NCBI RefSeq assembly: GCF_002300555.2
Contig: NZ_NTHN02000007.1
Location: 1-64,000, forward strand
Direction: 5' to 3'
Source of the DNA: Alloyangia mangrovi
GTDB taxonomy: Bacteria; Pseudomonadota; Alphaproteobacteria; Rhodobacterales; Rhodobacteraceae
DNA length: 64,000 bases
Shown piece by piece: positions 19,271 through 30,455 of this stretch (its first letter is position 1; each line of letters starts with the position of its first letter). The notes under the pieces are model-generated. The model saw only the letters and a program-made list of their open reading frames with translations. It had not been told where the DNA came from and made no database searches. The position numbers were made by a program, and so were the translations under genes.

Positions 19271-19939
19271 ATGCGGCACTTGCTCATGCATGCCCTGATC
19301 TGCACGCTTCTCGGCACCGGCGCCACGCCGCTTGGGGCCGGTGCCTGGCTGCAGCCGACAGGGCGCGGCTTTGCCAGCACGACCACCCGGCTTTCCTGGG
19401 CGCAGGAGCAGACCGTTCAGAACTGGCCGCGCGCCGAGTTGCGCTATGACACTTTCTATCTCGAATACGGCGCCAGCCGCCGGCTGACCTTCGGCACCGA
19501 TCTCGGGCGCTCGATCTCTGGAGGCGGCAAGGCGGTGGGCTTCGTGCGCTTTGCCCTGCTCGGCACCGGCCCGCTGCGCATTGCCGGCGAACTGGGTCTT
19601 GGCCAGATCGAGGGGGTGCGGGCACTGCGGCCGGGGCTCTCGGTGGGCGTCGGGCTTGAGCAGGGCTGGCTCAACGCCGATCTGCTGGCCGAGATTCGCG
19701 AGGCCGAGGGAACCGACTACAAGCTCGACCTCACGCTGGGGGTGCGCCTGCCGAAAAAGACCCGGCTCATCCTGCAACTCCAGAGCGGCGCGCCGCAGGG
19801 TGACTCGCCCTTCGCCCGCCTCGCCTCCTCGGTGGTGCTGCCGCTGCGCAGGCGCCTGCAGATCGAGATCGGCGCCAGCCAGGGGCTGACCGGTGATGAC
19901 AGCTCAGGGCTTTTTATGGGCCTCTGGAGCGAGTTCTGA
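19271..19939 (+). CDS. Hypothetical secreted, probably outer-membrane beta-barrel protein
   Basis: The 222-residue protein has an N-terminal signal sequence (MRHLLMHALICTLLGTGATPLGAGA). The rest alternates short hydrophobic strands with glycines (LRYDTFYLEYGASRRLTFGTDLG, AGELGLGQIEG) and ends in an aromatic (WSEF), as outer-membrane barrels do. I do not recognise a named family. AGGAGG precedes the ATG at 19271. It diverges from the parA gene across 186 bases. Confidence 0.7.
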   Translation: MRHLLMHALICTLLGTGATPLGAGAWLQPTGRGFASTTTRLSWAQEQTVQNWPRAELRYDTFYLEYGASRRLTFGTDLGRSISGGGKAVGFVRFALLGTGPLRIAGELGLGQIEGVRALRPGLSVGVGLEQGWLNADLLAEIREAEGTDYKLDLTLGVRLPKKTRLILQLQSGAPQGDSPFARLASSVVLPLRRRLQIEIGASQGLTGDDSSGLFMGLWSEF

Positions 19940-19996
19940 ACGGCGAGAGGCCGGCGCCCCGCGGCACCGGCCTCCCCCTCTGCATGGCGGCGCGGT

Positions 19997-22285
19997 TCAG
20001 TAATCCATCCGCACCATCATCGTCAGGTCGCCCCGCATCGGCTCGGGCCAGACCACATGCACCTCGTCCTTGGCGCTGCCGCCCTCGGTGGCCGTATAGG
20101 GGGTGACGAACATGCTGACATTGCCGGCATTGCGCGGGCGCGAGCGCAACACGAGGCTCTGCACCTCGCGCGTCTGCCCGCCAAAGGGCAGCCGGTTGCC
20201 GGTCTCCACAACCCAAGTGCTCGCATGGCTGTTCTGCGCATGGGCCACCTGCAGCGGGTTCTCGGTCTGCAGCTCGACGTTGTGGAAGGTGTTCGAGCCG
20301 ACGAAGACCCGCCGCATGGCCTCGAGGTTCAGCGGCGCAAAGGACGTGTCGACCCGGTCCACCCGCACGATCGTCCCGCCGACGCAGCGGAAGAGGTTCC
20401 CCGACAGGTTCAGACCGTTGACCATGTGGCCCGAGCCATAGGGCTTCACCACCAAGAAGGAGAACCACTCGGCAACGTCAGAGCACAGCATGACATTGCC
20501 GGTGACGGACAGCCCGGCGAAGCCGAAGCCGCCGGTGAAGTCGGGCTCCGGCTCGCGCTCGTTGGTCCACTCGATGAAACAGTTGTCGATGTAATTGCCG
20601 GTGATCGTGGTGTTGCAGGCACGCAGGCAGAGCACGATCCCCGCCGACCGGATGCCCGCGCCGCTGTCATCACCCTGAAAGAAATGATTGCCCGAGATCA
20701 CCGCATGCGCCCCCGAGACCACCGCGAAATGGCGGAACTGCGAGGCGCGGTTGTTGCGGATCTTCACATCGTTGGCGTTGGTGTTGATCGCCACCGACTG
20801 GCGGTTCTGGGTCGCAAGATCGCCCTCGGCGCTGAGGAACTGGGTGTGATCGACCAGCAAGCCCTGGCAGCCGTCGCCGGGCGAGGTGATGCCGCGGTGG
20901 CCGGGGCGGTTGAAGACGCAGCTGCGGATGACGTTCACCGTGCCCGCGGGCGGCAGCAGGATGCCGCTCGCCAGCTCCGAGCATTGGAACTCCACACCTT
21001 CGATCTCGAATTTCTCGAGCTTGGTGAAGCCCGAGAAATCGAGCAGGTAGCGGAAGCGGGTGAAGGTGTAGCCCTGCGTGCCGACGGCGTCCGAGAGCGG
21101 CTGCGACAGGGTGATCGTCGCGGCGCCGACGTTCTTGTCCTTCACGTAGATCTCGCGCCCCACCCCGGCGCCGGTGACAAGGCTGCCGACCTCGATATTT
21201 GCGATGTTCGACACGTTGGTCAGCTGCCAGGGGTTCGAGGCGGCATAGGTCGCCGTGCCGGTGACGCTGGCCGCATCCCAGCCGCTGCCCGCCTCGGCGC
21301 GGAGCTGGCCGTTGCGCAGAACCCGGCGCTGCGAATAGGTGTCACGGTTGTCCACCGCCGCGCGCACGTCGAGCGGCTGGGTGAGCGACACGCGCCGCCC
21401 GCAGAGATCGAAGCTCTCGTGGTCTGCGTTGTTCAGCAGCGACTGCAGCCCCTTGGCCAGCGCCTGCGCCTCGTCGCCGCCGAAGGCCGCGAGATAGGCG
21501 GGGAAGTGGAAATCCCGGGTCAGCGACAGGATCGCCGAGGCCGGCATGCTCAGCTGCCCCTCGAAGCGCACGGGGTTCTCCAGCGTGACCGAGTTGGCGA
21601 GCCGGTAGGTCCCGGCGGGCACCACGATCTGCCGCCCATCGGCCACGGCGTCGGCAGCCTCGAAGGCGGCGCTGTCATCGGTGTTGCCGTCGCCGAGAGC
21701 GCCATAGTCGCGCACGTCGACGCTGGCCATCATGCCGCGCAGGAAGTGCCCGGTCACATCCTCGATCCGCAGATCGTCGATCCGCACCACCCCGCCGCTG
21801 AGCCCGGTCAGGTCGAGCCCGAAGTGACCGTAGGTCGGCTCGGTGCCCCAGACGAGATCGACGCCGCCCCGCGATCCGCTGCCGACGATGGCCGAGACCT
21901 CGGCCACCTCGCCGTAACTGGTCAGCGCGACCGAGGTCCCAAGCATCGGCAGACCGGTCACCTCGACGTCACTGCCGGTCCCCGCCCAGCCGGCGATGCG
22001 TACCGAGGGCAGATTCCCCGAGACCGCCTTCAGCCGCGCGGTGATCCTCAGGTAGACGCCCGGCAGGATCGGCGTCTGCCCCATGTAGCGCAGCTTCTGT
22101 GTGGCCTCGGCCTTCTGCAGCTCGAGACAGCCGCCGAAGTCCGCATCCGCCGGGACGAAGGCCGCCGAGGCATAGGAGGCATAGGTGTCCGATCCGGGCC
22201 GCCCGTCGCCCCGCGACCAGACACCCAGCCCTTCGGAAAATGGCGTGGGGGTCAGCACCACCCCGTCGGTCACCGCAATGTTCAT
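19997..22285 (-). CDS. Right-handed beta-helix protein (pectate lyase superfamily / GH28-related)
   Basis: The 762-residue protein has an N-terminal beta-rich domain (about 1-210), then DVRDYGALGDGNTDDSAAFEAA and VPAGTYRL, the Pectate_lyase_3 entry motif seen in glycosyl hydrolase 28-related and tailspike-like proteins. A long helix of Asn-rich rungs follows (NVIRSCVFNRPGHRGI, VKIRNNRASQFRH, TTITGNYIDNC). No signal peptide is visible from MNIAVTDGVVLTP. It may bind or cleave a polysaccharide; the catalytic residues are not identifiable. ATG 22285 is preferred over an upstream non-protein-like extension. Confidence 0.78.
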   Translation of the reverse strand: MNIAVTDGVVLTPTPFSEGLGVWSRGDGRPGSDTYASYASAAFVPADADFGGCLELQKAEATQKLRYMGQTPILPGVYLRITARLKAVSGNLPSVRIAGWAGTGSDVEVTGLPMLGTSVALTSYGEVAEVSAIVGSGSRGGVDLVWGTEPTYGHFGLDLTGLSGGVVRIDDLRIEDVTGHFLRGMMASVDVRDYGALGDGNTDDSAAFEAADAVADGRQIVVPAGTYRLANSVTLENPVRFEGQLSMPASAILSLTRDFHFPAYLAAFGGDEAQALAKGLQSLLNNADHESFDLCGRRVSLTQPLDVRAAVDNRDTYSQRRVLRNGQLRAEAGSGWDAASVTGTATYAASNPWQLTNVSNIANIEVGSLVTGAGVGREIYVKDKNVGAATITLSQPLSDAVGTQGYTFTRFRYLLDFSGFTKLEKFEIEGVEFQCSELASGILLPPAGTVNVIRSCVFNRPGHRGITSPGDGCQGLLVDHTQFLSAEGDLATQNRQSVAINTNANDVKIRNNRASQFRHFAVVSGAHAVISGNHFFQGDDSGAGIRSAGIVLCLRACNTTITGNYIDNCFIEWTNEREPEPDFTGGFGFAGLSVTGNVMLCSDVAEWFSFLVVKPYGSGHMVNGLNLSGNLFRCVGGTIVRVDRVDTSFAPLNLEAMRRVFVGSNTFHNVELQTENPLQVAHAQNSHASTWVVETGNRLPFGGQTREVQSLVLRSRPRNAGNVSMFVTPYTATEGGSAKDEVHVVWPEPMRGDLTMMVRMDY

Positions 22286-22421
22286 GGCTTGCACCTCTGC
22301 TCTGTATCGCCTCGCGGGGTCGTGCCGATCCCACGGGTCCAGAGGCTGACGGGCAGAGGTTAAGAGGCCCCGGCAGCACCGCGCGCGGCCAGCGCAACAG
22401 CGCCCTTCGGCACAAAGAAAG

Positions 22422-22454
22422 AGGGCCTCCCCGATCTCTCGGGAAGGCCCTTTC
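22422..22454 (-). terminator. Rho-independent terminator of lysK
   Basis: AGGGCCTTCCCGA pairs with TCGGGGAGGCCCT (one mismatch), followed on the minus strand by CTTTCTTT, 20 bases beyond the lysK stop. With the beta-helix gene starting at 22285, it separates the two transcripts. Confidence 0.85.
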
Positions 22455-22474
22455 ATCTCAGTATTTCAGCGACT

Positions 22475-24052
22475 TCAGCCCAGCTCGCCGGCGAGCCCCT
22501 TGCGGATCAGCGCGGCGGTCTCGGCGACGCCGTAGAGCGCGATGAACCCGCCGAAGCGCGGCCCTTGGCTCTGGCCCAGCAGCACTTCGTAAAGTGCCTG
22601 GAACCATTCGCGCAGGTTCTCGAAGCCATGCGCCTTGCCAACCGAGAAGACCAGCGTCTGCAGCGCCTCGTCGTCGACCGCGCCGTCGTAACCCTCGAGT
22701 TGGGCCGCGAGGTCTTCCATCGCCGCCCGCTCCTGGTCGGTGGGGGCGCGGAACTGCTTCGTCGGCTTCACGAAATCATTGAAGTAGCGCACCGCAAAGC
22801 CCGCTGCCGCGTCGAGGTCCGGGTGGGTCTTCGGCGCGGCGTCCGGCGCGTAGCGGCGGATGAAGCCCCACATCGCCTCCTTGTCCTCGGCACCGGCGGC
22901 CGAGGCGAGGTTGAGCAGCATCGAGAAGGGCACAACCATCTTCGATTCGGGCACGTCGCCGCCGTGGATGTGCCACACCGGGTTCGCGAGCTGCGCCTTC
23001 ACATCCTGCGTCGGGTAGGCGCGGAGCTGCTGGTGGTACTCGTCCATCGCCTTGGGGATCACGTCCCACCAGAGCCGCTTCGCGGTCTTCGGCTTCTGGA
23101 ACATGAAGTAGGACAGCGACTCGGAGGAGGCATAGGTCAGCCACTCGTCGATCGACAGGCCGTTGCCCTTGGACTTCGAGATCTTCTCGCCGTTCTCGTC
23201 GAGGAAGAGTTCGTAAGTGAAGTGCTCGGGCGCGCGCACGCCGAGCGTGCGGCAGATGCCGTCATAGATCGGCGTGTTGGTCGAGTGATCCTTGCCGTAC
23301 ATCTCGAAATCGACGCCGAGCGCCGCCCAGCGGGCGCCGAAGTCGGGCTTCCACTGCAGCTTCACGTTGCCGCCGGTCACCGGCAGCGTCCATTCCTTGC
23401 CGTCGTCATCGTCGAAGGTGATGGTGCCCTCGGCGGCATCGACATGCTTCACCGGCACGTAGAGCACGCGGCCGCTCTCGGGGTGGATCGGCAGGAAGAT
23501 CGAATAGGTCGAGGCCCGCTCCTCGCGCAGCGATTTGAGCATGATCTTCATCAGATCATCGTATTTCTCACAGCAGCGCAGCAGGATTTCGTCGAACTGG
23601 CCGGATTTGTAGAAATCCGTGGCCGAATAGAATTCGTACTCGAACCCGAAGGTGTCGAGGAAGCGGCGCAGCATGGCGTTGTTGTGGTGGCCGAAGCTCT
23701 CGAACTCCTCGAAGGGGTCCGGCACCGAGGTCAGCGGGCGTTGCAGGTTCTCCTGCAGCAGCTCCTGGTTCGGCACGTTCTCGGGCACCTTGCGCATGCC
23801 GTCCATGTCATCCGAGAAGCAGATCAGCCGGGTCGGGATGTCCGAGATCACCTCGAAGGCACGGCGGATCATCGTGGTGCGCGCAACCTCTCCGAAGGTG
23901 CCGATATGCGGCAGGCCCGACGGGCCGTAGCCGGTCTCGAACAGCACGTATCCCTTCTCGGGCGGCGTCTTCTCGTAGCGTTTCAGCACCCGGCGCGCCT
24001 CTTCAAAGGGCCAGGCCTTCGAGCTCATTGCTGCGTCGCGCAGTTCGGACAT
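22475..24052 (-). CDS. lysK: Lysyl-tRNA synthetase, class I
   Basis: This is the class I (archaeal-type) LysRS that charges tRNA-Lys. The HIGH-like motif [12 protein letters not shown] and the KMSKS-like KISKSKGNG are both present in a 525-residue protein, with a C-terminal helical anticodon-binding domain. Many alphaproteobacteria use this enzyme in place of class II LysS. ATG 24052 ([12 protein letters not shown]) follows AAGGAGTG at good spacing; the longer upstream frame is not protein-like. Confidence 0.96.
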   Translation of the reverse strand: MSELRDAAMSSKAWPFEEARRVLKRYEKTPPEKGYVLFETGYGPSGLPHIGTFGEVARTTMIRRAFEVISDIPTRLICFSDDMDGMRKVPENVPNQELLQENLQRPLTSVPDPFEEFESFGHHNNAMLRRFLDTFGFEYEFYSATDFYKSGQFDEILLRCCEKYDDLMKIMLKSLREERASTYSIFLPIHPESGRVLYVPVKHVDAAEGTITFDDDDGKEWTLPVTGGNVKLQWKPDFGARWAALGVDFEMYGKDHSTNTPIYDGICRTLGVRAPEHFTYELFLDENGEKISKSKGNGLSIDEWLTYASSESLSYFMFQKPKTAKRLWWDVIPKAMDEYHQQLRAYPTQDVKAQLANPVWHIHGGDVPESKMVVPFSMLLNLASAAGAEDKEAMWGFIRRYAPDAAPKTHPDLDAAAGFAVRYFNDFVKPTKQFRAPTDQERAAMEDLAAQLEGYDGAVDDEALQTLVFSVGKAHGFENLREWFQALYEVLLGQSQGPRFGGFIALYGVAETAALIRKGLAGELG

Positions 24053-24107
24053 GAGGAAACACTCCTTAGGGGAAGAAACGCCCACGATCACGGGGCAGTG
24101 CGCCAGC

Positions 24108-24136
24108 CTCCTATTGCAGGCAGGGCACGGGGTCAA
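24108..24136 (-). promoter_or_regulatory. Putative lysK promoter
   Basis: On the minus strand TTGACC (24136-24131), 17 bases and TAGGAG (24113-24108) lie about 55 bases before the lysK ATG. The -35 is good and the -10 weak. Confidence 0.4.
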
Positions 24137-24173
24137 TAAATTGCCCGTAGCATGATTTTTCCGGAGTATTCCA

Positions 24174-24599
24174 GTGCCCGACGCCGCCCCGCACCCGATG
24201 ACACCGCAAGACTGCCTTGTCGCTCTGATGATCGCCGTCTCGGCCTCGGACGAGAACATGCGCACCGCCGAGCTGGTGAAGATCGAATCCGCCGTGAACA
24301 TGCTGCCGATCTTCAGCGATTATGACATCGACCGCATGCGGGTGATCACCGACCTCGTGTTCGACCTCTTCGAACAGGAAGACGGGCTCGACGCGCTTTT
24401 CGGCCTGCTGCGCGACAACCTGCCCGAGCGGCTGAACGAGACCGCCTATGCGCTGGCCTGCGATGTGGCCGCCGCCGATGGCACGCTGCGCGAGGAAGAG
24501 CTGCGGCTGCTCGAGGAAATCCGCTACGAGCTCGACATCGACCGGCTGCATGCCGCCGCCATCGAGCGCGGTGCTCGGGCGCGCCACCTACGCGCCTGA
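24174..24599 (+). CDS. TerB family (tellurite resistance-like) protein
   Basis: The 141-residue all-helical protein has the TerB pattern: [25 protein letters not shown], then an internal acidic repeat [26 protein letters not shown], each with a metal-binding-like Asp/Glu cluster. It starts with GTG at 24174, supported by GGAG eight bases upstream; ATG at 24198 would give a shorter form. The role is unknown; TerB proteins are linked to membrane stress. It diverges from lysK and converges on dacB. Confidence 0.82.
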   Translation: MPDAAPHPMTPQDCLVALMIAVSASDENMRTAELVKIESAVNMLPIFSDYDIDRMRVITDLVFDLFEQEDGLDALFGLLRDNLPERLNETAYALACDVAAADGTLREEELRLLEEIRYELDIDRLHAAAIERGARARHLRA

Positions 24600-24697
24600 C
24601 ACCGGCCCTCGGGCGTCAGGGCTCCGCGGTTTCCGTGAAGGCCATGGCGCCCGACGAGGTCTGCGTGGCCGGGGTCACCCCGGAGAGCGCCACGGCC

Positions 24698-26215
24698 TCA
24701 CCCCCCCTTGCCTTCGGGGAACAGCTCGCCCCAGCGCCGGATCAGGTCCTGTTGCAGCATCTTGGCGCGGGTGTTCCATTCCATCATGCCCGGCGGGCGC
24801 TCGCGCTCCTCGATCGGGATTGCGTCGCGGCGCGGCACGTCCCCGCAGAAAATCGCAAAGACCAGACCCTCGCCGCTCGGCAGGTCGACGTAGCCCGCCA
24901 GACCGCTGACGAAGTTGAGCGTCCCGGTCTTGGCGTGCACTTCGAGCGAGGTATTTTTCACCGGGCGGCCGCGATTGTCGAGCACGGTGATCGGCTTCAT
25001 CAGCGGCTTCAGCTTCAGCCGCCGCTCGGCCTGCAGCACCGCCGAGGCCACATCCGCCGCCGCGACGCGGCTGTCGCCGCCAAGGCCGGAATGATCGACC
25101 ATCGCCACGTGGGTTAGCCCCATGCTCTCGCGCGCCCAGGTATTCATCTCTTCCGCCGAATGCTTGATCGACAGCGCATGGCCAAGCCGCTTACGCGTGG
25201 CCGTCAGCCCCACCAGCTCGGCAGTGAGGTTCGTGGAATACTTCAGCATGTCCTTGAGCACGACGTGGAGCGGCTCGCTCTCGACGCGCCCGATGAAATC
25301 CACCGTCTCGACCCCGTGCTCGATCACCGGCTCGGGCAGCTGCAGCCCCTTCGAGCCGGCCAGCGCCTGGAAGACCTCGCCCACGTAGAGCTCGGGCTTG
25401 CGCACCGGCAGCCAGCGCGAGCCGCCCTTGCCGAGCGCATGTTTCGCCACGCTCCACTCGTCGCGGCCGTTGAGATCGTCATAGGTGTAGATCGGCCCAT
25501 TGCGGTCGGCGACCGCCATATGCGCCATGCGCACCGCCTGCCGCCCCGCCATAGAGGGGGCGTCCATGCTGACCTCGTAGCCGTCGCCGGCCTTCTCCCA
25601 TTCGAAGCTGACGCGGTTGTAGTTGAGGTTGATCCCCGCGACCGCCGGGTTGTAGGCGACATGCACGGGCTGCTCGGTGTCGATGACCGGAGAATAGGGC
25701 AGCACGCCGCCGTCGACGATGAAGCGCCCGGTGATCGACCTGATCCCCACTTCCTCGAGGTTGCGCGCCAGCTTGGCAAGCCCGTCGGTGTCCAGCGTCG
25801 GATCGCCGCCCCCGACCAGCACCAGATCGCCCTTCAGCTCGCCGCCGACGATGGCGCCGGTCGTCCAGAGCTCGGTCGAGAAACGGTAGTCCGGGCCCAG
25901 CACGTCGAGCCCGTAAGAGGCGGTCAGCGACTTGGCGACGCTGGCCGGTGGCAGGCCGAGCGTGCCACGGTGGCTTTCAAGCAGCTTGCCGGTGGCGGCG
26001 CTGAGCACCGCGTAGCCGACCACCCCGTCGCCGAGCCGCGCCTTGGCGATCAGCTCCTCGGGTGTGTCGAGGCTGCGCACGGCGACGTTGTCGCCACGGC
26101 CCAGCGGCCTCAGCGAGCGCTCGGGCGCCTCCGCGAAAGCCGGGGCGGCAGCCGAGGCGAGCCCCGTTGCAGCAAGGGAGAGCAGGAAGTGACGACGAGA
26201 GAGTCCGCGGTTCAT
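24698..26215 (-). CDS. dacB: D-alanyl-D-alanine carboxypeptidase/endopeptidase (PBP4 type)
   Basis: DacB trims peptidoglycan peptides in the periplasm. The N-terminus is a Tat signal (MNRGLSRRHFLLSLAATGLA). The three active-site motifs are present: SVAK (SxxK), STN in YSTNLTAEL and KTG in HAKTGTLN, plus VDHSGLGGDSRV. It is 505 residues as read, ending PEGKGG. That end falls in a run of seven C (24701-24707). With one base fewer the frame runs on for 27 more residues (EAVALSGVTP...) and stops at 24616, so the true C-terminus is uncertain. Confidence 0.93.
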   Translation of the reverse strand: MNRGLSRRHFLLSLAATGLASAAAPAFAEAPERSLRPLGRGDNVAVRSLDTPEELIAKARLGDGVVGYAVLSAATGKLLESHRGTLGLPPASVAKSLTASYGLDVLGPDYRFSTELWTTGAIVGGELKGDLVLVGGGDPTLDTDGLAKLARNLEEVGIRSITGRFIVDGGVLPYSPVIDTEQPVHVAYNPAVAGINLNYNRVSFEWEKAGDGYEVSMDAPSMAGRQAVRMAHMAVADRNGPIYTYDDLNGRDEWSVAKHALGKGGSRWLPVRKPELYVGEVFQALAGSKGLQLPEPVIEHGVETVDFIGRVESEPLHVVLKDMLKYSTNLTAELVGLTATRKRLGHALSIKHSAEEMNTWARESMGLTHVAMVDHSGLGGDSRVAAADVASAVLQAERRLKLKPLMKPITVLDNRGRPVKNTSLEVHAKTGTLNFVSGLAGYVDLPSGEGLVFAIFCGDVPRRDAIPIEERERPPGMMEWNTRAKMLQQDLIRRWGELFPEGKGG

Positions 26216-26300
26216 TCCGCCGATCTAACCGATGCGCACAGAGCGCAGCAAGCGTGCAGGCTCTCGTGGCGCTTCACATTTCCGCCGGTTCCCCAACCGC

Positions 26301-26909
26301 TCATCGCCGCCCCTGCGCCCGGAGGGCGGTCGAGCTGAGGTCGGACATCGGCAGGTTGACAAAACACCAGCTTGGCGGCGTGCTCAGCGGCAGCAGCGGC
26401 GCGGCGCTGCTCGGCAGGCGGGCATGGCGGAAGACCGAGGCCGCCACCGACCCCTGCGCGGCAAGCCGGCTGCCGGGCCGCGCCAGCACGCCGACGGGCA
26501 CGCGGCGCATGATCTCCTGCCAATCCTCCCAGCGGTGCAGCTGCGCGAGGTTGTCCGCCCCCATCAACCAGACGAAGCGCACGCCGGGGTGACCCTTCTG
26601 CAGCAGCGCCAGCGTGCGGGCGGTGTGACGGGTGCCGGCCAGCGCCTCGAAGCCGCTGATGCTGACCCGCGGGTGCTGCATCAGTTCGCGCGCCGCGGAG
26701 ATGCGCGCCTCGAGCGGCGCGGGACCCTTTGCTTTCAGCGGGTTGCCGGGGCTGACCAGCCAGAGGACCCGGTCGAGCCGGAAGCGTTTCAGCGCCTCGA
26801 GGGTGATGCGGACATGGCCTTCATGCGGCGGGTCGAACGAGCCGCCGAGCAATCCGATCCTCTGCCCGGGTGCCAGATGAAACCCGGTCTGATGCGCAGT
26901 CCAGAGCAT
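26301..26909 (-). CDS. nadD: Nicotinate-nucleotide adenylyltransferase
   Basis: NadD adenylates NaMN to deamido-NAD. The 202-residue nucleotidyltransferase has [18 protein letters not shown] (the HxGH motif), [19 protein letters not shown] and the C-terminal STALRAQGR (family ISSTxIR). ATG 26909 gives [22 protein letters not shown], a short N-terminal extension typical of this clade. dacB follows 85 bases downstream on the same strand. Confidence 0.93.
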   Translation of the reverse strand: MLWTAHQTGFHLAPGQRIGLLGGSFDPPHEGHVRITLEALKRFRLDRVLWLVSPGNPLKAKGPAPLEARISAARELMQHPRVSISGFEALAGTRHTARTLALLQKGHPGVRFVWLMGADNLAQLHRWEDWQEIMRRVPVGVLARPGSRLAAQGSVAASVFRHARLPSSAAPLLPLSTPPSWCFVNLPMSDLSSTALRAQGRR

Positions 26910-27092
26910 CCCGCCCCTTCCTTCAGGAATGAATGCCCAAAGACACAGGATTTTGGACGGGGATCAACCGCATTTTTGCACCCCGTCATCCATGGCCAGG
27001 GTCAGGACCCGTGATCCCGGAAAACAAGGCATTTGCTTTCCCCCCCTTGCGGTGCCATACACGCCCGCAAAGCTTTTTCACCGGAGGAACCG

Positions 27093-28748
<1,656 letters not shown>

Positions 28749-28785
28749 GCCGGTTTCCGCCACTCTGACTTCACAACCCGATCAG

Positions 28786-28822
28786 CCCCACGCACGTCAC
28801 CGTGCGTGGGGTCTTTCGTTTT
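28786..28822 (+). terminator. Rho-independent terminator after ettA
   Basis: A perfect 11-bp stem CCCCACGCACG/CGTGCGTGGGG (28786-28811, loop TCAC) is followed by TCTTTCGTTTT. Confidence 0.9.
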
Positions 28823-29014
28823 CCCGGGCGACGGATTACCTGCCCCGCCACGGGAGAGATGATGAATCGCAAGCTCCCGGGCAAACAGCAATCAGTCTGA
28901 GAATTTGACATGAGCACGCAGTCCGCACAGGCATCGCAGCAGACGGCCCGCAAGCAGCCGGACCCCCAGCCCCAACCAGAGTTCCGCTTCACCGACTGGG
29001 CGATGATCTGACGC

Positions 29015-29491
29015 TCAGGTGGCGAGCAGCGCCACCGCCCACATGCCCAGGCCGAACACCGTGTGGGCCAGCAGACCCAGCGCCCGCCCCTTCCATGGGG
29101 TGGGCGTTTTCGACAGGGCCCAGCCCAATCCCATGCCCGGGTGCATCAGGAACCATCCCGCCCCGATGGTGACCAGCGCGAAGAGCCAGAGCGGCGCGAA
29201 GCCCGGCTCCTCCAGCCAGCCCTCCCCGGCCAGGATCACGAAGATCACCCCATAGGCGATGCCCACCGCGTAGTGGAAGCTCCAGCCGATGGCGCTCTCA
29301 TTCGGGATCGGTGGCGTGGCGGTGATGTCGTCGTGAAAGACGTTCCCGCCGAGCGCGCGGACCAGCCAACGCCCCTGGTTGCGCCATGCGGGCCTCGGGG
29401 TTCCCAGCACGAGATGCAGGAGCAGCGCCCAGAGATCCATGGCGACGGTGCCCCCAAGCCCCATGGCAATTCCGACAAACACCTGCTGCAT
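29015..29491 (-). CDS. DUF2938 family membrane protein
   Basis: The 158-residue integral membrane protein has about four hydrophobic segments. VGIAMGLGGTVAMDLWALLLH and PAIGWSFHY-type and PGMGLGWALSKTP signatures match DUF2938. Function is unknown. ATG 29491 (MQQVFVG) begins directly at the first membrane helix; the frame upstream is not protein-like. It diverges from the cold-shock gene. Confidence 0.85.
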   Translation of the reverse strand: MQQVFVGIAMGLGGTVAMDLWALLLHLVLGTPRPAWRNQGRWLVRALGGNVFHDDITATPPIPNESAIGWSFHYAVGIAYGVIFVILAGEGWLEEPGFAPLWLFALVTIGAGWFLMHPGMGLGWALSKTPTPWKGRALGLLAHTVFGLGMWAVALLAT

Positions 29492-29836
29492 CACATCACT
29501 CCCTCGACGCGACAGGCTTGCCGCAAGGGAAGCCGAACCACAAGGGGCGAAGCGCTGCCAGCCGTGCTGATCCGCACCCAGCCTGCCGTGTGGCCGCAGC
29601 GGCCGAGCGGCAAACCCTTGATGCCAATAGTGACTATTGGGCACTGGCAGCGGCGGAGACCCGCCCCCAAACCCGAATCCCCTTGATTTTCGGGGTTCAA
29701 CATGGCATTTTACTGACCGCTTAGGCTTCTATTCGACGACCCAGTTCCTACCCGGCACGCAGTCTATCGATACAGACGTTTCTACGCCGGGCTGCCACAG
29801 TTCCGTGGGCAGCATAGACAGGAAGGGGTTTATCCC
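29492..29836. other. Divergent intergenic region DUF2938 / cold-shock gene
   Basis: The 345 bases contain an inverted repeat at 29624-29640, a possible promoter TTGATT (29683) - 17 bases - CATTTT (29706), and a hairpin GCTGCCAC/GTGGGCAGC near 29790-29812 within what would be a long cold-shock 5' leader. No gene was found. Confidence 0.5.
29624..29640. promoter_or_regulatory. Perfect 7-bp inverted repeat, candidate operator
   Basis: CCAATAG-TGA-CTATTGG is an exact palindrome with a three-base spacer, about 210 bases before the cold-shock ATG and 130 bases from the divergent DUF2938 start. Confidence 0.4.
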
Positions 29837-30043
29837 ATGGCAACTGGTACCGTGAAGTGGTTCAACACCACCAAGGGTTATGGCTTCATCGCTCCCGATG
29901 GCGGCTCCAAGGACGTTTTCGTCCACATCTCTGCAGTCGAGCGTTCGGGCCTCACCGGCCTCGCTGACAACCAGAAGGTGACCTACGAGCTGCAAGCTGG
30001 TCGCGACGGCCGCGAAAGCGCCGTGAACATCCAGCTCGCCTGA
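29837..30043 (+). CDS. Cold-shock protein (CspA family)
   Basis: The 68-residue single cold-shock domain carries RNP1 KGYGFI and RNP2 VFVHIS in [18 protein letters not shown]. It binds single-stranded RNA/DNA and acts as an RNA chaperone. AGGAAGGGG precedes the ATG, and the long leader upstream fits post-transcriptional cold control, though this is inferred. The gene is closed by its own terminator. Confidence 0.96.
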   Translation: MATGTVKWFNTTKGYGFIAPDGGSKDVFVHISAVERSGLTGLADNQKVTYELQAGRDGRESAVNIQLA

Positions 30044-30080
30044 GCACCGGATTTCGCGGGGGACTTCTCCCGCAAAGCGA

Positions 30081-30110
30081 AGGGGCGGCCCGTCTGGGAC
30101 CGCCCCTTTT
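30081..30110 (+). terminator. Rho-independent terminator after cold-shock gene
   Basis: AGGGGCGG (30081-30088) pairs with CCGCCCCT (30100-30107), followed by TTTT. Confidence 0.85.
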
Positions 30111-30148
30111 GCTTGGCTGCCTGGCCCTCTCCGCGCGGCCGTGCCCGT

Positions 30149-30352
30149 TCAGGAGAAGGCGTGGCCCGCCTTGACACCCAGCTTGCGGAAGACGATCGCC
30201 GCCGGGCAGAAGCCGGTGACCGCCGACTGCATCAGATTCACCCCGATGAAGACGGTGAACCAGACCCAATAGGGCGACACCCAGACGGTGAGCGCCACGC
30301 TCAGCAGCACCATCGCCCCGGCAAACAGCATTACGGCACGGTCCAGTGTCAT
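30149..30352 (-). CDS. DUF2892/YgaP-like small membrane protein
   Basis: The 67-residue protein MTLDRAVMLFAGAMVLLSVAL has two hydrophobic helices and the conserved end NLMQSAVTGFCPAAIVFRKLG, including the FCP motif of DUF2892 (the membrane anchor of YgaP rhodanese). It is often found near sulfur genes, but none adjoins it here. ATG 30352 is the family start. Confidence 0.88.
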   Translation of the reverse strand: MTLDRAVMLFAGAMVLLSVALTVWVSPYWVWFTVFIGVNLMQSAVTGFCPAAIVFRKLGVKAGHAFS

Positions 30353-30455
30353 GTCCTGCACTCCTTCAGACCTCCGGGCGCCCCTGCGGCCCCCTGTTGA
30401 AAGCAATGTAGGCGCCTTCGGGGATAAATTCAATATTCTGAATGTTAATGGCGTG

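Noticed and set aside
28910-29011. 33-residue reading frame MSTQSAQASQQTARKQPD... after ettA
   Set aside because: No ribosome binding site and low complexity (Q/P-rich); no family recognised. Possible but unsupported.
29790-29812. Riboswitch or thermosensor in the cold-shock leader
   Set aside because: Only a short hairpin is visible; no known riboswitch core could be matched by eye.
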